From assembly GCA_902779075.1 (NCBI GenBank), contig CACZAK010000100.1, forward strand, positions 1-14,532: DNA of 14,532 nucleotides, written 5' to 3'. The position numbers were made by a program, and so were the translations under genes. This document shows, one piece after another, positions 14,041 to 14,532 of this stretch. Positions within the stretch are counted from its first letter, which is position 1. Each line of letters opens with the position of its first letter. This DNA comes from an uncultured bacterium (GTDB taxonomy: Bacteria; Verrucomicrobiota; Kiritimatiellia; RFP12; UBA1067). Below the pieces are notes generated by a model. The model was not told where the DNA came from, ran no database searches, and saw only the letters and a list, made by a program, of their open reading frames with translations.

Positions 14041-14136
14041 GGTGGGGCGAGCCCTCCGGGCGAGCCGTACCCCCTACGGCACCTCCACCACCACCTTGAA
14101 GAACCGCATGGTGGGGCGAGCCGTCCCCGGCGAGCC
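14041..14136. repeat. GGCGAGCC-type short repeats, right cluster
   Basis: One copy (14041-14066) is identical to that at 12987-13012. A second copy at about 14110-14134 (GGTGGGGCGAGCC plus GTCCCCGGCGAG) sits inside the coding relic. Comparison with the left relic, which lacks it, shows that the second copy is an insertion of 25 bases replacing CG. Each copy is two direct GGCGAGCC boxes 4-5 bases apart. Confidence 0.75.
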
Positions 14137-14390
14137 GCCTTCTCCGCCGCCGTCGCACCTTCAACCGCCTTCCACTCGCCATCCAGCGTCGCCGCACCCT
14201 TCAGCACGGCCTGTATCTCCGCGCCCGTCCAGCGGTTCACCTTCGGCTCCCACTCCACCTTCGGCTCACCATCCACCAATTCAATGGACACAATGCGGAG
14301 TCATTCGCGGTATCCGCCGGATCAAGCCCCAGCGCATAGCACACCGCTGCCGTCCGCCCATTCGCCAGTGTCGTTGTCAACGAACTGTTG
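14074..14390 (-). pseudogene. Broken 3' end of a large secreted protein gene
   Basis: Read from 14390 down, one frame gives TTLANGRTAAVCYALGLDP and ADTANDS. A second frame gives IELVDGEPKVEWEPKV, then AVLKGAATLDGEWKAVEGA and TAAEKA. After a 25-base insertion a third frame ends MRFFKVVVEVP and TAG (14076-14074). The order matches the C-terminal domain of large secreted proteins I associate with Kiritimatiellota and relatives (YALGLDPxD, then a beta-rich part, then RFFKVxVE), which is from memory. At least one frameshift near 14300-14310 and the repeat insertion at 14110-14134 make it non-functional. The 5' part is absent: upstream of 14390 is promoter-like DNA. A GTG-started 204-aa open frame across this region is an artefact of the breaks. 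Confidence 0.6.
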
Positions 14391-14392
14391 AC
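14376..14392. repeat. Short inverted repeat GTCAAC-N5-GTTGAC
   Basis: Perfect 6-bp arms around GAACT, at the upstream edge of the relic, just before an AT-rich stretch with a tandem AATTTCCCG pair (14402-14419). It could be an operator or a junction mark. Nothing further can be said. Confidence 0.45.
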
Positions 14393-14419
14393 ATAAAATC
14401 AAATTTCCCGAATTTCCCG

Positions 14420-14448
14420 TTGCGTCTGTCGGTGCGATTTGATACACT
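14420..14448 (+). promoter_or_regulatory. Promoter of the gene entering at the right edge
   Basis: TTGCGT (14420-14425), a spacer of exactly 17 bp ending in TGA, and TACACT (14443-14448) form an extended -10 promoter similar to that at 3451. Transcription should start near 14455, about 68 bases before the ATG at 14523. Confidence 0.6.
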
Positions 14449-14459
14449 TGCATCAGTAA

Positions 14460-14508
14460 CCCCGCCGGATAGGCTTCGGCCTATTGTTGCGACGGGGATT
14501 TTCTTTTT
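14460..14508 (+). terminator. Leader hairpin with UUCG loop and T-tract (attenuator candidate)
   Basis: CCCCG (14460-14464) pairs with CGGGG (14493-14497) and encloses ATAGGC-TTCG-GCCTAT (14469-14484), a perfect 6-bp stem with a UUCG tetraloop. TTTTCTTTTT follows at 14499-14508. This is a good Rho-independent terminator, and it lies between a promoter and a ribosome site, so it may be a regulated attenuator, the end of a short RNA of about 50 bases, or a riboswitch expression platform. I do not recognise a known riboswitch class. Confidence 0.65.
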
Positions 14509-14522
14509 ATAACGGAGATGCG

Positions 14523-14532
14523 ATGAAGCCAT
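14523..14532 (+). CDS. Start of an unidentified gene, cut by the window end
   Basis: ATGAAGCCA follows GGAG (14514-14517) at normal spacing, downstream of the promoter and hairpin above. Only three codons (Met-Lys-Pro) are inside the window, so the product cannot be named. Confidence 0.5.

Noticed and set aside
13677..14291. 204-codon minus-strand open frame as a real gene
   Set aside because: It joins a decayed C-terminal domain, a repeat insertion and antisense of the ATPase. The frame is open only because of the frameshifts.
1..14532. tRNA, rRNA, integrase, transposase or plasmid origin
   Set aside because: I looked through the intergenic stretches on both strands and saw no cloverleaf, rRNA signature or recombinase motif.

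Overview
The window is a compact, GC-rich bacterial segment with 11 intact protein genes, at least three gene relics, and the first codons of a further gene at the right edge. It has the look of an anaerobic, host-associated bacterium of the Verrucomicrobiota/Kiritimatiellota/Lentisphaerota type. That placement is inference. It rests on a GH78 rhamnosidase, a two-subunit iron-sulfur fumarase, AGCS and NSS sodium symporters, C-terminal relics of a type I associate with those phyla (xYALGLDPxD ... RFFKVxVEVP), and small GGGCGAGCC repeats. There is no rRNA or other marker gene to confirm it. No tRNA, rRNA, CRISPR array or intact transposase is visible.

Layout. On the minus strand, 161-3189 holds a secreted GH78 alpha-L-rhamnosidase-like enzyme and, upstream of it, a secreted protein made of thirteen ~15-residue G-x-Q repeats. 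At 3190-3486 lies a spacer with three tandem 22-bp palindromic repeats. A secreted lytic-transglycosylase-like protein (3487-4518, +) then converges on a minus-strand gene string (7780 to 4510): KDPG aldolase (eda), a membrane-anchored coiled-coil protein, an ExbD/TolR-like lipoprotein and an AGCS amino-acid:Na+ symporter, closely spaced or overlapping. Upstream of eda are a long imperfect palindrome and an M50 site-2 protease (7904-8671, -). The protease is divergent from proC, which heads a tight proC-fumarase alpha-fumarase beta operon (8740-10962, +). folB (10979-11326, -) converges on that operon and is divergent from an NSS transporter (11497-12903, +). The last 1.6 kb is decayed, repeat-rich DNA: two relics of related gene 3' ends flank a 5'-truncated AAA+ ATPase, and the relics carry GGGCGAGCC repeats, one of which has inserted into a reading frame. 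The window ends in a promoter, a UUCG hairpin and a T-tract directly in front of a new start codon.

How genes work together. eda and the fumarase point to central carbon metabolism, and GH78 to plant or host glycan breakdown. The two symporters supply amino acids. proC makes proline and folB makes a folate precursor. The coiled-coil protein and the ExbD-like lipoprotein look like a small envelope module.

The most striking regulatory pattern is a repeated core promoter. An extended -10 (TGn + TATAAT-like hexamer) is followed by exactly seven bases and then ATG, at 3487, 8671 and 8740. These genes have no Shine-Dalgarno sequence and are probably read from leaderless mRNAs. The same layout, with the start codon lost, survives in front of the broken ATPase. 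Other genes (GH78, repeat protein, eda, fumarase beta, folB) have conventional leaders with Shine-Dalgarno sites, so two initiation modes seem to coexist.
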